Positions 1 through 9,167 of a stretch of 64,000 nt of DNA are shown piece after piece. The notes under the pieces are model-generated. The model was not told the DNA's origin. It was given only the letters and a program-made list of their open reading frames with translations, and made no database searches. The position numbers and the translations under genes are program-made. Every line of letters begins with the position of its first letter. The first letter of the stretch is position 1. The stretch lies in NCBI GenBank assembly GCA_964554535.1, contig CAZKPB010000006.1, positions 41,681 to 105,680 on the forward strand, read 5' to 3'. This DNA is from DMER64 sp964554535 (GTDB taxonomy: Bacteria > Bacteroidota > Bacteroidia > Bacteroidales > UBA932).

Positions 1-2669
1 GCCAGACCTGCCAGCCAGTCGGTATTCACATTTCCCAAAACCATATTACTTTGTCTGAGAGGTAGCCCGTTGGAACCTACTATGATATTGCCGTTTTCGT
101 CTTTCATGGAACCTGTGCCGACCAGAGAGCCCCAGGCTTCACCCACGCGGGCCTGATTGTATACGGACCATTCACTACCCATATTATAAGTTGTCAGCAA
201 ATGTTCACCGGTTTCCTTATCTTGATACAGGCTGACAATCTTGCTCTTGTCTTTGGACCAGTTCACCGTGACATCCCATTTGAAATCACGGGTTTTAACC
301 GGAGTGGCTTTAACCTGCACCTCAATACCCTTATTGTTGAATTCACCGGCGTTGATTTTCATACTGCTGAAACCGGTAGCACGGGAAACTTCGGCAGAAA
401 GAATCTGGTCGGTAGTAGTCTTGTCATACAATGCCACGTCAAATCCCAAACGACCGTTTAAGAACGAGGCTTCCAAACCTACTTCTGAGGTAACAACTGA
501 TTCAGGACGCAGACCCGCAGGCGGGTAAGTGGTAGGATTCTGGTACTGGTTGGAACCGTTGATGCTGTATCCTACAGAAGAATAATAGCGCGAAGTCTGG
601 TAGGCGTCTGTGGCAGAACCAACCTTGGTCCAACCGCCGCGTACCTTCAGGAATTCAAGCACGGAGCCTTTCAGTGAAGGAAAAGTTTCGGTGATAATCC
701 AGCTGCCGGTAATGGAAGGATAGAAGATAGGATCGGCAATGGTAGAAGACCAGTCCTGACGGGCAGAGGCATCTACATACAGCATACCTTTGAAACCCAG
801 GGACAGGTTACCATAAACAGAATTGGAACGAATGTGCGAAGTATCCATACCCGTACCCGGAGTACCGGCGGCGTTGGAAACCGTATAAACACCCGGAACA
901 ACCAGTGAAGAAGCGGTCAACGAAGATGACTTGTACTGTTGGTCACGGAAGTTGGCACCTGCCACCACGTTGATGCTTAACAAATTGTCACCGATGGTCT
1001 TGTCAAAGTAAGCCAGGAAGTCGGCTTCCAGGTTGGCGTTTTTCCGGTTATAGGCCCAGAAACCGCCGTCCGGATTATCCGTATGATACAATACCACCTG
1101 TTTGGTATAGGTATCGTAGTAGTCATAGCCCATACGGCCTTCCAACTTCAACCAGTCGGTAGGTTTGATCCACAGAGAGGATTTACCCATAAGGCGGTTG
1201 CGTTCAAAGTTGTTGGTGTTGTTGTACATGGAATAGTAAGGATTCTGATGGTAGTCGGGATTCCAGTTCCAGGGCTTTCCTGTATACGGGTCATTGCCCT
1301 TGTCCCAGGTATTCTTCAGAGACTGCATATCCACCTGACGGCCGAACCACTGCAACAAAGACTGCAGGGGGTTACCGGCATCGTAGGCATTCATGGGAAG
1401 GTTGTCACTCTGGGTACGGGTGTAATTCATACTCAAGTCAAAGGAGATATACTTGTTGATATCCATATTGGTATTCACCTGAGCGGAAATACGTTTCTGG
1501 TCCGTATTGGGCAGTGTACCCTTCTGGTCTCTAAGACCCAGAGAAGCGCGTGTAGTGGCCTTGTCCCCGCGGGTGGTAACCGACACGTTGTGGTTCATAC
1601 TGAAACCGTTCTGGTAGAATTCCTTGATGTTGTTGGGATGAGAAACCCACGGGGTGGCGGTGTGAACACCGTTCACCACCGGGCTGTCCCATTGGGGAAT
1701 CATCAAACCGACATCCAAACGGGGACCCCAACTTTCGTCAGCGCCCAAATAGCTGGACAGGTCATTGTAACCCAATTCGTTATATACCCAGTCAGAGTAG
1801 GAACCTTCATAACCGCTGTTCTTGTAGCTGAACTCGGCACCGTCATAACCCTGACCGTAAGAATTCTGCAGTTTGGGCAGATTGTACATCTGGTCCATGG
1901 TGAAGTTTCCGTTATACGAAATGGAGACCCCTTCCTTGGCATTTTTACCGGATTTGGTGGTAATGAGGATTACCCCGTTACCGGCGCGCATCCCGTACAA
2001 AGCGGCGGATCCCCCCTTCAATACGGAAATGTTTTCAATGTCTTCGGGGTTGATATCGTACAAGCCCGAACCATAGTCCACGCTGTTCTGAGCGTAGTTG
2101 TCATTGGTCATGGGAACCCCGTCAATAACAATCAGAGGGTCATTGGAACCCAGAGAAGAGTTACCGCGGATAATAATACGTGAACTGGCGCCTATGGCAC
2201 CACCGGAAGCCGTCACCTGCATACCGGCAACACGGCCGGACAATGCGGAGGATACATTCTGGTGACCGGATTTGGTAATGGCGTCTGATTTCACGTCTTG
2301 AATGGCTGCCCCAATGGATTTCTTTTCACGGGTAATACCCAGTGCGGTAATAATTACCTCATCCAGCACATTGGCGGCACTCATCTCTACGTTAATAACG
2401 GAACGTCCGTTCACAGCCACTTCCACGGAGGTATACCCTACATAACTGAATACCAGGGTAGCGTTGGAAGGACAAGTGATGGTGTAGTTCCCGTCATAAT
2501 CTGCAACTTGTGCGGTGCGTTGTCCCTGAACAAGGATAGTGGCACCCGGAAGCGACTGTCCGTCAGCCGCATCTGTAACCTTACCCGTTATCTGGATGTT
2601 TTGCGCCGTTGCCATGGAGCAAACGCCCAAAAACAAGCAGGTCAAGATTGATCTGAGTTTTTTCATCAT
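1..2669 (-). CDS. SusC/RagA-family TonB-linked outer membrane protein, C-terminus beyond window
   Basis: This is a TonB-dependent outer membrane transporter of the SusC type, which imports a large nutrient with a SusD lipoprotein as lid. The N-terminus starts MMKKLRS, has a signal peptide ending near MATAQ, then a carboxypeptidase-regulatory-like beta domain (GKVTDADGQSLPGATI), then the plug with the typical NDPLIVIDGVP and AALYGMRAGNGVILITTK segments. About 889 codons are visible and the barrel runs off the left edge of the window, so its length and its SusD partner are not seen. It lies downstream of a separate SusC-SusD-lipoprotein operon but is separated from it by a strong terminator and has its own promoter-like box, so it is a second locus or a second transcription unit. 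Substrate is unknown. Confidence 0.93.
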   Translation of the reverse strand, partial: MMKKLRSILTCLFLGVCSMATAQNIQITGKVTDAADGQSLPGATILVQGQRTAQVADYDGNYTITCPSNATLVFSYVGYTSVEVAVNGRSVINVEMSAANVLDEVIITALGITREKKSIGAAIQDVKSDAITKSGHQNVSSALSGRVAGMQVTASGGAIGASSRIIIRGNSSLGSNDPLIVIDGVPMTNDNYAQNSVDYGSGLYDINPEDIENISVLKGGSAALYGMRAGNGVILITTKSGKNAKEGVSISYNGNFTMDQMYNLPKLQNSYGQGYDGAEFSYKNSGYEGSYSDWVYNELGYNDLSSYLGADESWGPRLDVGLMIPQWDSPVVNGVHTATPWVSHPNNIKEFYQNGFSMNHNVSVTTRGDKATTRASLGLRDQKGTLPNTDQKRISAQVNTNMDINKYISFDLSMNYTRTQSDNLPMNAYDAGNPLQSLLQWFGRQVDMQSLKNTWDKGNDPYTGKPWNWNPDYHQNPYYSMYNNTNNFERNRLMGKSSLWIKPTDWLKLEGRMGYDYYDTYTKQVVLYHTDNPDGGFWAYNRKNANLEADFLAYFDKTIGDNLLSINVVAGANFRDQQYKSSSLTASSLVVPGVYTVSNAAGTPGTGMDTSHIRSNSVYGNLSLGFKGMLYVDASARQDWSSTIADPIFYPSITGSWIITETFPSLKGSVLEFLKVRGGWTKVGSATDAYQTSRYYSSVGYSINGSNQYQNPTTYPPAGLRPESVVTSEVGLEASFLNGRLGFDVALYDKTTTDQILSAEVSRATGFSSMKINAGEFNNKGIEVQVKATPVKTRDFKWDVTVNWSKDKSKIVSLYQDKETGEHLLTTYNMGSEWSVYNQARVGEAWGSLVGTGSMKDENGNIIVGSNGLPLRQSNMVLGNVNTDWLAGL

Positions 2670-2733
2670 CGGTTGTTTTAAATTAATAAAAGGTTAATGG
2701 TTCTTGGTTTCTAATTTCTATTTATTCGCAAAA

Positions 2734-2764
2734 CAAAATTATTGAATTAGTTGACTAAATACAA
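2734..2764 (-). promoter_or_regulatory. Bacteroides-type promoter of the partial susC gene
   Basis: On the minus strand a TAATTTTG box (2741-2734) fits the Bacteroides -7 consensus TAnnTTTG. A TTG (2764-2762) lies 20 bases upstream, where the -33 element is expected. The predicted leader is about 60 bases. Not experimentally shown. Confidence 0.5.
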
Positions 2765-2885
2765 CTATTGGTTTGAAAGCAAAAATTTTCTCTATTGGCG
2801 CTGGTTTAACTTAATAAAATAGCCGTTTTGTAAATTTCAGTTACTATTTGTAAGGCAAAAGAAGTTTGCCCGTTTTGCCTGCGCC

Positions 2886-2918
2886 AAAAAAAATGAGGGT
2901 CTCCCTAAGGAAACCCTC
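2886..2918 (-). terminator. Rho-independent terminator of the SusC-SusD-lipoprotein operon
   Basis: On the minus strand GAGGGT and ACCCTC arms (2918-2913 and 2900-2895), extended inward by a few pairs, form a hairpin followed directly by a run of eight T (2893-2886). It sits about 24 bases after the stop codon of the third gene of the operon, which separates that operon from the next susC gene. Confidence 0.85.
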
Positions 2919-2941
2919 AAAATGTCAAGCAAGTATACTTA

Positions 2942-3859
2942 TTATAATATCTCGTTCAAATCCGGACCACCGGGAAAAGACAGGTAGCAAGGGTACTTAC
3001 CAAAACCTCCCAGGCCGTCAATATAATAATAAGGTACCAGTCTGGCTACGTCATTTTCCGAGTTAACAGACAGGAACTGGCTGTCAGCATCGCTGTTAGC
3101 AGGGTTGCGCACAGACGGCAAATACGCTTTAATACTGGAGGTGGGATCACCCGGGGTATAAATAAGTCCGGTATACCAGAATTTATCCCAGGACAGATGT
3201 ACACCATCTTCTTTTACCCAGAATTCAATGTATTCGCTTTTGGGACCGCCAATGTTTTCAGCAGACCAGACCGCAGCCAATTGAGCGTTGTTAGCATACG
3301 GTTTCATAATTCTGTACAACTCGGGACGTACTCCGTTATGAAGCACTTCCACTTCCTGAATCCCATAACTGTCACTTGACATAAGAGCCAGCTGGTCAAA
3401 CCATTGTCCCATACCAAGAGATTCCCAGGGGTTTACGTAAACCGAGAAGAAGTAGGTACTCAGACCGTAAGGAGTGGTTTCTTTTCCCAAGGTAAGATTT
3501 AGGTCGTAAGTTTCTCCTCTTTGAAATTTGGATGCATCAAAAGTAATCACAAGATCCGTTGTCTTTTGACCCGCAGCAAATTCCACGGTAGCAGGTACAT
3601 TGAATCCGGAAGCTGCTTCTGCAATAACAGGCACACTCAAGGCAGACCCACTCTCAACACGGGTAACAGGAACAGCAATAGGTTTTGTCTCGTCCAAGTT
3701 GATGGTGCCGACAGGAACCGTATTCGGGAAAAACACCTGTGCACCGGCAGGTACCTCGCCGGGTACATATTCCGGTGACTTTTCAACGCAGGAAACAGCC
3801 AGGAATATAGTGGATACGAGTATGGCGTATAGTATATTATTTCTTGTTTTCATATTCAT
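2942..3859 (-). CDS. Surface lipoprotein in the SusE/SusF position of a SusCD operon
   Basis: A 305-residue lipoprotein with an N-terminal signal and the lipobox LAVSC (Cys24). The first half (about residues 35-145) looks like an immunoglobulin-like or Calx-beta-like module: proline-rich start, alternating hydrophobic strands, FAAGQKTTDLVITFD. The second half has no family that I recognise; it is rich in Trp and Tyr, as carbohydrate-binding or glycan-handling surface proteins often are. It follows the susD gene by 5 bases and is the last gene before a strong terminator, so it belongs to the same operon and probably helps bind the same nutrient at the cell surface. Function beyond this is inferred from position only. 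Confidence 0.8.
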   Translation of the reverse strand: MNMKTRNNILYAILVSTIFLAVSCVEKSPEYVPGEVPAGAQVFFPNTVPVGTINLDETKPIAVPVTRVESGSALSVPVIAEAASGFNVPATVEFAAGQKTTDLVITFDASKFQRGETYDLNLTLGKETTPYGLSTYFFSVYVNPWESLGMGQWFDQLALMSSDSYGIQEVEVLHNGVRPELYRIMKPYANNAQLAAVWSAENIGGPKSEYIEFWVKEDGVHLSWDKFWYTGLIYTPGDPTSSIKAYLPSVRNPANSDADSQFLSVNSENDVARLVPYYYIDGLGGFGKYPCYLSFPGGPDLNEIL

Positions 3860-3864
3860 AATTG

Positions 3865-5568
3865 TTATTTAACATTGCTGACAGTGTTAGTCGGGTCCGG
3901 ATTGTTGGGGGTGGTCATTACACCGTCAATTTCGGTCGGGACTTCGTCAGATTTAATAATATAGTCGTTGTTTTCCAATTCGGAAATAGGAATACAGAGG
4001 TTCCAGTAAGGACTTACTTCTTCAATATCGTACTTCTGTGTCTGATGAATGGTGTTAGCGCCTTCATACCAGGTCTTGATACCCGGTCTGATACGTTTGG
4101 CGTCAAAGTAACCTACTCCTTCACCCCAGAATTCCACGCGTTTCTGATAGAGCACTTCTTCCTGGAAATTTTTAACAAAACCTTTGTTGAAAGAAGCGGC
4201 TGCTTCTGCATAGGAGTAATCGGGGTCACGATATTGGTTCATAAAAGATTCCAGCAAGGCAGCACCGGCCGCTTCACCGTCTTTCATACCCACCGCTTCG
4301 GCTTCAATCAGATACATTTCTTCTACACGCATAATGGGGAAGTCAACGGCCCCGCCAATACTGTAGGTTTGCCAATCGCCCGCCTTGCAACGGATCTTGA
4401 ACGACATATAGTCAGGAAGATCTTCAAAGGGATAAGCATCAAGGAAACCGGCTTGGTCACCCCATTTGTAATAATCCTCATCATAGGTGGCTCTGTCCGG
4501 GTCAATGAAGGATTGTTTTCTGAAGTCAGAACGGTTCATTCTGTCATAAAGCCAGCGGTTGAGCGCCAGTTTTGTGAGTGAATTGTAGCCCCAGTCAGAT
4601 TCTCCGGCAAGAAAACCGGTAGGATTACACAGGTTCCCCATGTTGTTGGCGGAAATGTTGTAATACCACATCCAGGAGTTGTTGCCACTGGCGTCGCAGA
4701 AGGCTTTGGTAGGATCGGTCCATTGGGATTCGGTAAGAGGAGTCTTGCCGGAAGCATCAATGGCCTTTCTTGCATACAAGGCGGCGTTGGGATAATCGGC
4801 CATAGCCAGATACATACGGGCCTTGATACCGTATACCACTGCCAGAGACGGGTAGCGACCGTTGGTAGGTGTATAGTTTGCAAAAAGTTCTTCCGCTTTA
4901 TCCAGGTCGGCAAGCACAAGAGCGGAAACCGCTTCCTTGGGTGCTCTCGCGGTTTTGTATTCACTTTCGGGCTCGGCGCTTGAAAGCACAATGGGAATGG
5001 TAAGTCCCTGGATGGCCGATACATCGGTGTATTTGTTGGCTGCGGGAAGGTAAATGTTATATAGGTCATGATACATCAACGCACGGTAGGTGTAGGCGGT
5101 TCCCAGATAACCTTTCTTTTCATCATTCAATTCGGAGTAAGGAGTTTCGCAGAGAGGCCCGATAATATCATTGGCGGATTTAATCATTTTGTACAATGAC
5201 ATGAAAGGAACGGTAGAACGGTTGTTCTCATAGTTCATAACATATCCGTAGGCTCCGGTATATCCCGTCCACCAGTCATAACCAATGGTGGCAGAGTTGT
5301 TGACCATATCACAAGTCATACGGGAGTAAGTAATCAAAAGACCGGCGTATGAGATGTCGAATTCAAGCTGGTTGCCTGATCCAAAGAAGAAATACGGCTG
5401 ATATGTTTGGGCAACAATACCGTCAACAGAAGCTCCCAATGCGATAGGACTTTCCGCAATCTGATTGGATGTGGCAGCCCCTTCCAGCGGGAAAGTTTCT
5501 TTTATACAGCTGGTAAATGTACTTGCAATAGTCAAAATAAGCACACTTGTTCTTAAAATATTTTTCAT
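3865..5568 (-). CDS. SusD/RagB-family nutrient-binding outer membrane lipoprotein
   Basis: A 567-residue SusD-type lipoprotein that caps a SusC transporter and binds the nutrient outside the cell. It has a lipoprotein signal with Cys21 (FTSC), helical tetratricopeptide-like segments (YLGTAYTYRALMYHDLYNIYLP; ARMYLAMADYPNAALYARKAID), and the family's C-terminal part with RVEEMYLIEAEA followed by a VLYQKRVEFWGEG-like segment in which the conserved arginine and glutamate before the final loop are present. It starts 18 bases after the susC stop and is followed after 5 bases by another lipoprotein gene, so the three are one operon. The ligand cannot be read from the sequence; no sulfatase or polysaccharide lyase is adjacent. 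Confidence 0.95.
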   Translation of the reverse strand: MKNILRTSVLILTIASTFTSCIKETFPLEGAATSNQIAESPIALGASVDGIVAQTYQPYFFFGSGNQLEFDISYAGLLITYSRMTCDMVNNSATIGYDWWTGYTGAYGYVMNYENNRSTVPFMSLYKMIKSANDIIGPLCETPYSELNDEKKGYLGTAYTYRALMYHDLYNIYLPAANKYTDVSAIQGLTIPIVLSSAEPESEYKTARAPKEAVSALVLADLDKAEELFANYTPTNGRYPSLAVVYGIKARMYLAMADYPNAALYARKAIDASGKTPLTESQWTDPTKAFCDASGNNSWMWYYNISANNMGNLCNPTGFLAGESDWGYNSLTKLALNRWLYDRMNRSDFRKQSFIDPDRATYDEDYYKWGDQAGFLDAYPFEDLPDYMSFKIRCKAGDWQTYSIGGAVDFPIMRVEEMYLIEAEAVGMKDGEAAGAALLESFMNQYRDPDYSYAEAAASFNKGFVKNFQEEVLYQKRVEFWGEGVGYFDAKRIRPGIKTWYEGANTIHQTQKYDIEEVSPYWNLCIPISELENNDYIIKSDEVPTEIDGVMTTPNNPDPTNTVSNVK

Positions 5569-5586
5569 AATAATATATACTTATTT

Positions 5587-8500
5587 TTAGAATTTAATAG
5601 TGATACCTCCGGAGATAGTTCTCATAGGAGAATAGAAAGAAGCATCCGCACCCGTACTGAAACTTTGTCTTGGGTCAAATCCCTGACGAGCAGACCAGTA
5701 GAACACGTTTTCAGCTGCAACATAGAGTCTCAGGGAAGAAATGAGCGCCTTCTTGGTAATGCGTTCGGGTAAGGTGTAGCCCAAGTTTACATTCTGAAGG
5801 TTCAAGAAACTGGCAGAAGTAAGGAAGCGGGTGGAAGCGGCGTTGCTATAGGAGTCGGCATATTGAAAACGGGGGATGTTTGAAGAAGTATTCTCGGGTG
5901 TCCAGGCCTTCAACAAGTCGGCATGGTAGGCATAACCCGACTGTGAAGCGGTAGGTGAATACATCATGGTTCTGTAGGTACCGTCCGTCTGTTTGCCGCC
6001 AAGCTGATAGGTAAAGTTGATGGCAAAGTCAAAACCGTAGGCTTTCAAAGAAGTACCAAAACCACCGTATACGGGGGCCAACGTGGAACTATGGGTCAAA
6101 TATTTGGTGGCATTTGAATAAACATCGGTGGTTTCCCTTCCGGTAACCTTACCGCTTTCATCGGTAACATTCTTATACCACAATGATTTACCGTTGTTGT
6201 CCAAACCGGCAAATTCATACTGATACCAAGTATACATGGGCACACCTTCCGCAATGAAGAAACCGTCTGAAGTAAAACCTTCATAGGTGTTGCCTTCAGC
6301 ATCGTAAACCTTGCTGTCCTTCACGTTGTCGGCCAATGAAACCACTTTGTTTTTCAAATAGGTAACATTCAAATTCACATTCCATTGAACGTTCTTGTTG
6401 TTCACAATGTTAAAATTGAAGTCACCTTCAACGCCCTGGTTGAGCATATCACCCACGTTTTTGTAGATATTGCGGTATCCCTGAGAAGGAGCTACCGGAG
6501 TGGGGAACAACATATCGGTGGTTTGTCTGTTGAAGTAGTCAATACTACCGCTCACAGCACCGTTAAGCAAAGTGAATTCAAAGCCGGCATTGGCATTGGC
6601 GCTTGTTTCCCAGGTAATATCCTGATTACCTTTTGAATCGAAAATGGTAGATACATTGCCGTCTGAAGGCACAATGCTGAACACGTCCACATATCTGTAG
6701 GCACCGATGTCGTCATTACCCTGGCTACCGTAAGAAGCCTTGAGTTTGAATTCGTCCACCCAGGGAGCGTCAAACCAGCTTTCCTTGCTCATAATCCAAG
6801 CGGCACCGGCTGACCAGAAGTTACCCCAGCGGCTGTCGGGATGGAACCGGGAAGAAGCATCTCTACGGAAGGATCCGGAAGCGAAGAAACGTTCTGCATA
6901 GTCATACTGGGCACGTACAAAGTAACCTTCATTGTTGTATTCGGTCTGGTAAGATGAAGCGCTCTGGCCGTCCACTACGGCACCGTCAAGTTCTTTGTTC
7001 TTGTCAGAAAACATCTTGCTCTTGCCTGCGCCTAATTCATAATATTTTCTATTGTAATATTCGTGACCCAACAGGGCGGTAACGCGGTGTTTGCCAAAGA
7101 GGTGGTTATAGTTGAGCAATTGCTGGGTGTTCCAAGCGTACTGACGGGTATGATACATCTCAACCGTACCGCCGGTGGTTCTGAACTGGCCATAATACTG
7201 GTTGTATACGTAGTTGGAGCGGGTTTCGTCAAGGTTGGCGGAACCGTTTATAGTAAACGTAAAGTCTTTGAGAAAATCAATATCCATATAGCCCTGAACC
7301 ACGGCGGCATTACCTTCCGCGTTGTTGGTGTTCAGTTTGTTGGCTAGCAGAGGGTTGGCATCGGTGATAAACGGACGGGCCGTTCCGGGAATACCGCCCA
7401 ATGAAATATTGCCATTACCATGGTCCATCATTTCAATGCCGTTAGCATCTTTATAGATGCTGCCGTCCGCATTTCTGATCCACAGAGGATAGATGGGGGC
7501 CATCTGCGAGGTGTAAGCCCATACGTTGGCGGTAGAAGAACTGCTACCGTTGTTTCCAAGCGAATTGGAGTTGAATTTGGCGTAAGACATATTGGCACCG
7601 ACTTTCATCCAGTCTTTTGCCTGGTAATCCGCTTTCAAACGGGCAGAAAGACGCTGATGGTCAGAGTTCTCTGTAATACCTTGGTTGTCAAGGTATGAAA
7701 GAGAAGAATAATAAGACAGTTTGTTTTCGGCACCCGATACGGAAAGGGTGTATTCCTGTCTGACCCCTTTGCGGTAGGCGTATTCGGACCAGTCGTCGGG
7801 CTGTACCAGAAAGTCTCCGCTGACGTGACCCATAATGGCATTGGGGTTCAACTTGCCATTGGAACCAATCAACATTTGATTTTCGGGAACATCAAAGATT
7901 TGATAACCGGTACCCCCGTCGGGAGCAGAGTTGATGTTCTGGTTGGCCAACATATGCGCCACTGCAGGATTGAGTCCCAGGCCGTCCTGCGCCGTATAAT
8001 AATTATACAGCGCTTTGTAATGCTGTTCATAATAAGCTCTGGGGTCATCCAAAGTAACGTATTCCTGAAGAGCCTTGGTATTCACACCATATTTTGCGTC
8101 AAAAGAAACCGTGGCGGTTCCCTGTTTGGCTTTCTTGGTGGTAATCATGATAACCCCATTGGCACCACGAGCGCCGTAAAGAGCATTGGAAGCAGCGTCC
8201 TTGAGTACAGTCATACTTTCAATATCGTTGGGAGCGATATTGTTCATATCACCGTCATAAGGAGTACCGTCCACAACAATCAGAGGATCATTGCCCGCAT
8301 ATACGGAACTGATACCGCGGATGCGGATTTTGGGAGAAGATCCGGGAGCTCCGTTATCAGAAGTAATCTGCACACCGGCAACTTGACCCGCAAGAGCGCT
8401 GGTTACGTTGGACACCTGAGAGCGTGACAGCTTTTCATCATTAATCACTTTAGCCGATCCGGTAAAGGATTCTTTGGTGGATGTACCAAAAGCCACCACA

Positions 8501-8820
8501 ATAACGTCTTCCAGATACTGGACATCCGTTTGGAGCGCTATGTCAATCTTTGTCCTTCCGTTAACTGGAATTTCCGCATTTTTATAACCCAGAAAAGTAA
8601 CAACCAGCACCCCGTCTGAAGGGACTGAAATTTTATACATTCCCAAGTCGTCTGTCATAGTGTACACGGTGGAGCGTCCTTGGAGCAAAATAGTTGCTCC
8701 GGCTACAGCTTCTCCTGTACTTTCATCAGTAACAATACCTGATACAGAAAGGTTCTGCCCAAAAGCGGTAGCAGTTACAATCAGTAACAGACTTGTTAAA
8801 ATTAGTCTGATTCTTTTCAT
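5587..8820 (-). CDS. SusC/RagA-family TonB-linked outer membrane protein
   Basis: A complete 1077-residue SusC-type transporter. Order of parts: signal peptide (residues 1-22, ending FGQ), carboxypeptidase-regulatory-like domain (about 25-110, SGIVTDESTGEAVAGATIL), plug domain (about 115-225, with NDPLIVVDGTPYDG and NALYGARGANGVIMITTKKA), then a large 22-strand barrel that ends GGITIKF with the terminal aromatic residue needed for BAM recognition. There is no long N-terminal signalling extension, so no anti-sigma partner is expected, and none is present nearby. First gene of the susC-susD-lipoprotein operon. A promoter-like pair of boxes and a palindrome are found in the 347-base upstream region. 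Confidence 0.95.
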   Translation of the reverse strand: MKRIRLILTSLLLIVTATAFGQNLSVSGIVTDESTGEAVAGATILLQGRSTVYTMTDDLGMYKISVPSDGVLVVTFLGYKNAEIPVNGRTKIDIALQTDVQYLEDVIVVAFGTSTKESFTGSAKVINDEKLSRSQVSNVTSALAGQVAGVQITSDNGAPGSSPKIRIRGISSVYAGNDPLIVVDGTPYDGDMNNIAPNDIESMTVLKDAASNALYGARGANGVIMITTKKAKQGTATVSFDAKYGVNTKALQEYVTLDDPRAYYEQHYKALYNYYTAQDGLGLNPAVAHMLANQNINSAPDGGTGYQIFDVPENQMLIGSNGKLNPNAIMGHVSGDFLVQPDDWSEYAYRKGVRQEYTLSVSGAENKLSYYSSLSYLDNQGITENSDHQRLSARLKADYQAKDWMKVGANMSYAKFNSNSLGNNGSSSSTANVWAYTSQMAPIYPLWIRNADGSIYKDANGIEMMDHGNGNISLGGIPGTARPFITDANPLLANKLNTNNAEGNAAVVQGYMDIDFLKDFTFTINGSANLDETRSNYVYNQYYGQFRTTGGTVEMYHTRQYAWNTQQLLNYNHLFGKHRVTALLGHEYYNRKYYELGAGKSKMFSDKNKELDGAVVDGQSASSYQTEYNNEGYFVRAQYDYAERFFASGSFRRDASSRFHPDSRWGNFWSAGAAWIMSKESWFDAPWVDEFKLKASYGSQGNDDIGAYRYVDVFSIVPSDGNVSTIFDSKGNQDITWETSANANAGFEFTLLNGAVSGSIDYFNRQTTDMLFPTPVAPSQGYRNIYKNVGDMLNQGVEGDFNFNIVNNKNVQWNVNLNVTYLKNKVVSLADNVKDSKVYDAEGNTYEGFTSDGFFIAEGVPMYTWYQYEFAGLDNNGKSLWYKNVTDESGKVTGRETTDVYSNATKYLTHSSTLAPVYGGFGTSLKAYGFDFAINFTYQLGGKQTDGTYRTMMYSPTASQSGYAYHADLLKAWTPENTSSNIPRFQYADSYSNAASTRFLTSASFLNLQNVNLGYTLPERITKKALISSLRLYVAAENVFYWSARQGFDPRQSFSTGADASFYSPMRTISGGITIKF

Positions 8821-8918
8821 GTAGATAATGTTTTAGGATAGTTAGTAAATCAATTAAAATTAGTATTAATAAGTTGCAAGCATTAATTCATACTTTGTTT
8901 TTTCCATAATGAATTCTA

Positions 8919-8950
8919 CAAATTTAATATAATGATTCCTAATTACAAAA
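8919..8950 (-). promoter_or_regulatory. Promoter of the susC-susD-lipoprotein operon
   Basis: On the minus strand TAAATTTG (8926-8919) fits the TAnnTTTG -7 box and TTTTG (8950-8946) lies 19 bases upstream at the -33 position. The predicted leader is about 90 bases, long for this window. Confidence 0.6.
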
Positions 8951-8972
8951 TTTATTATTAACTCTCTCACCG

Positions 8973-8985
8973 CCCCAAATTGGGG
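8973..8985. promoter_or_regulatory. 13-base palindrome upstream of the susC promoter, possible operator
   Basis: CCCCAAATTGGGG is a perfect palindrome with 6-base arms around a central A. It lies about 22 bases upstream of the predicted -33 element of the susC operon, a typical place for an activator site. No regulator gene is adjacent, so the binding protein is unknown. Confidence 0.35.
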
Positions 8986-9128
8986 AAAATAAACCGTTTT
9001 GCAATGTTTCAATTTATCAACATCAAGGATTTTCAACACTTTTAAATAAAGTAATAGCAAATAGCTGTTTTTGACTTTTAAATCATTACCAAAGTAAAAT
9101 CTTCCATTTTTTCTGTGGGGATAGTTGT

Positions 9129-9136
9129 TACATTTG
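9129..9136 (+). promoter_or_regulatory. -7 box of the surface protease gene
   Basis: TACATTTG fits the Bacteroides TAnnTTTG box and lies 31 bases before the protease ATG. No clear -33 element is seen. Confidence 0.5.
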
Positions 9137-9167
9137 TATAATTATTCAAAAATACAAACCATACTCT

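Larger units (their letters stand above)
8821..9167. other. Divergent intergenic region between susC and the surface protease
   Basis: A 347-base AT-rich stretch between two outward-facing genes. It holds a susC promoter candidate (8919-8950), a 13-base palindrome CCCCAAATTGGGG (8973-8985) about 22 bases upstream of that promoter, and a promoter box for the protease (9129-9136). A 64-codon open frame on the minus strand (8866-9060) overlaps these signals and shows no recognisable protein, so I do not call it a gene. Confidence 0.6.

Noticed and set aside
1083..2183. 366-codon open frame on the plus strand
   Set aside because: It is the antisense shadow of the susC gene, whose plug and barrel sequence on the minus strand is unmistakable; the translated product is valine- and histidine-rich without any family.
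8866..9060. 64-codon minus-strand open frame upstream of susC
   Set aside because: Overlaps the promoter and palindrome of the intergenic region, AT-rich product without any family.
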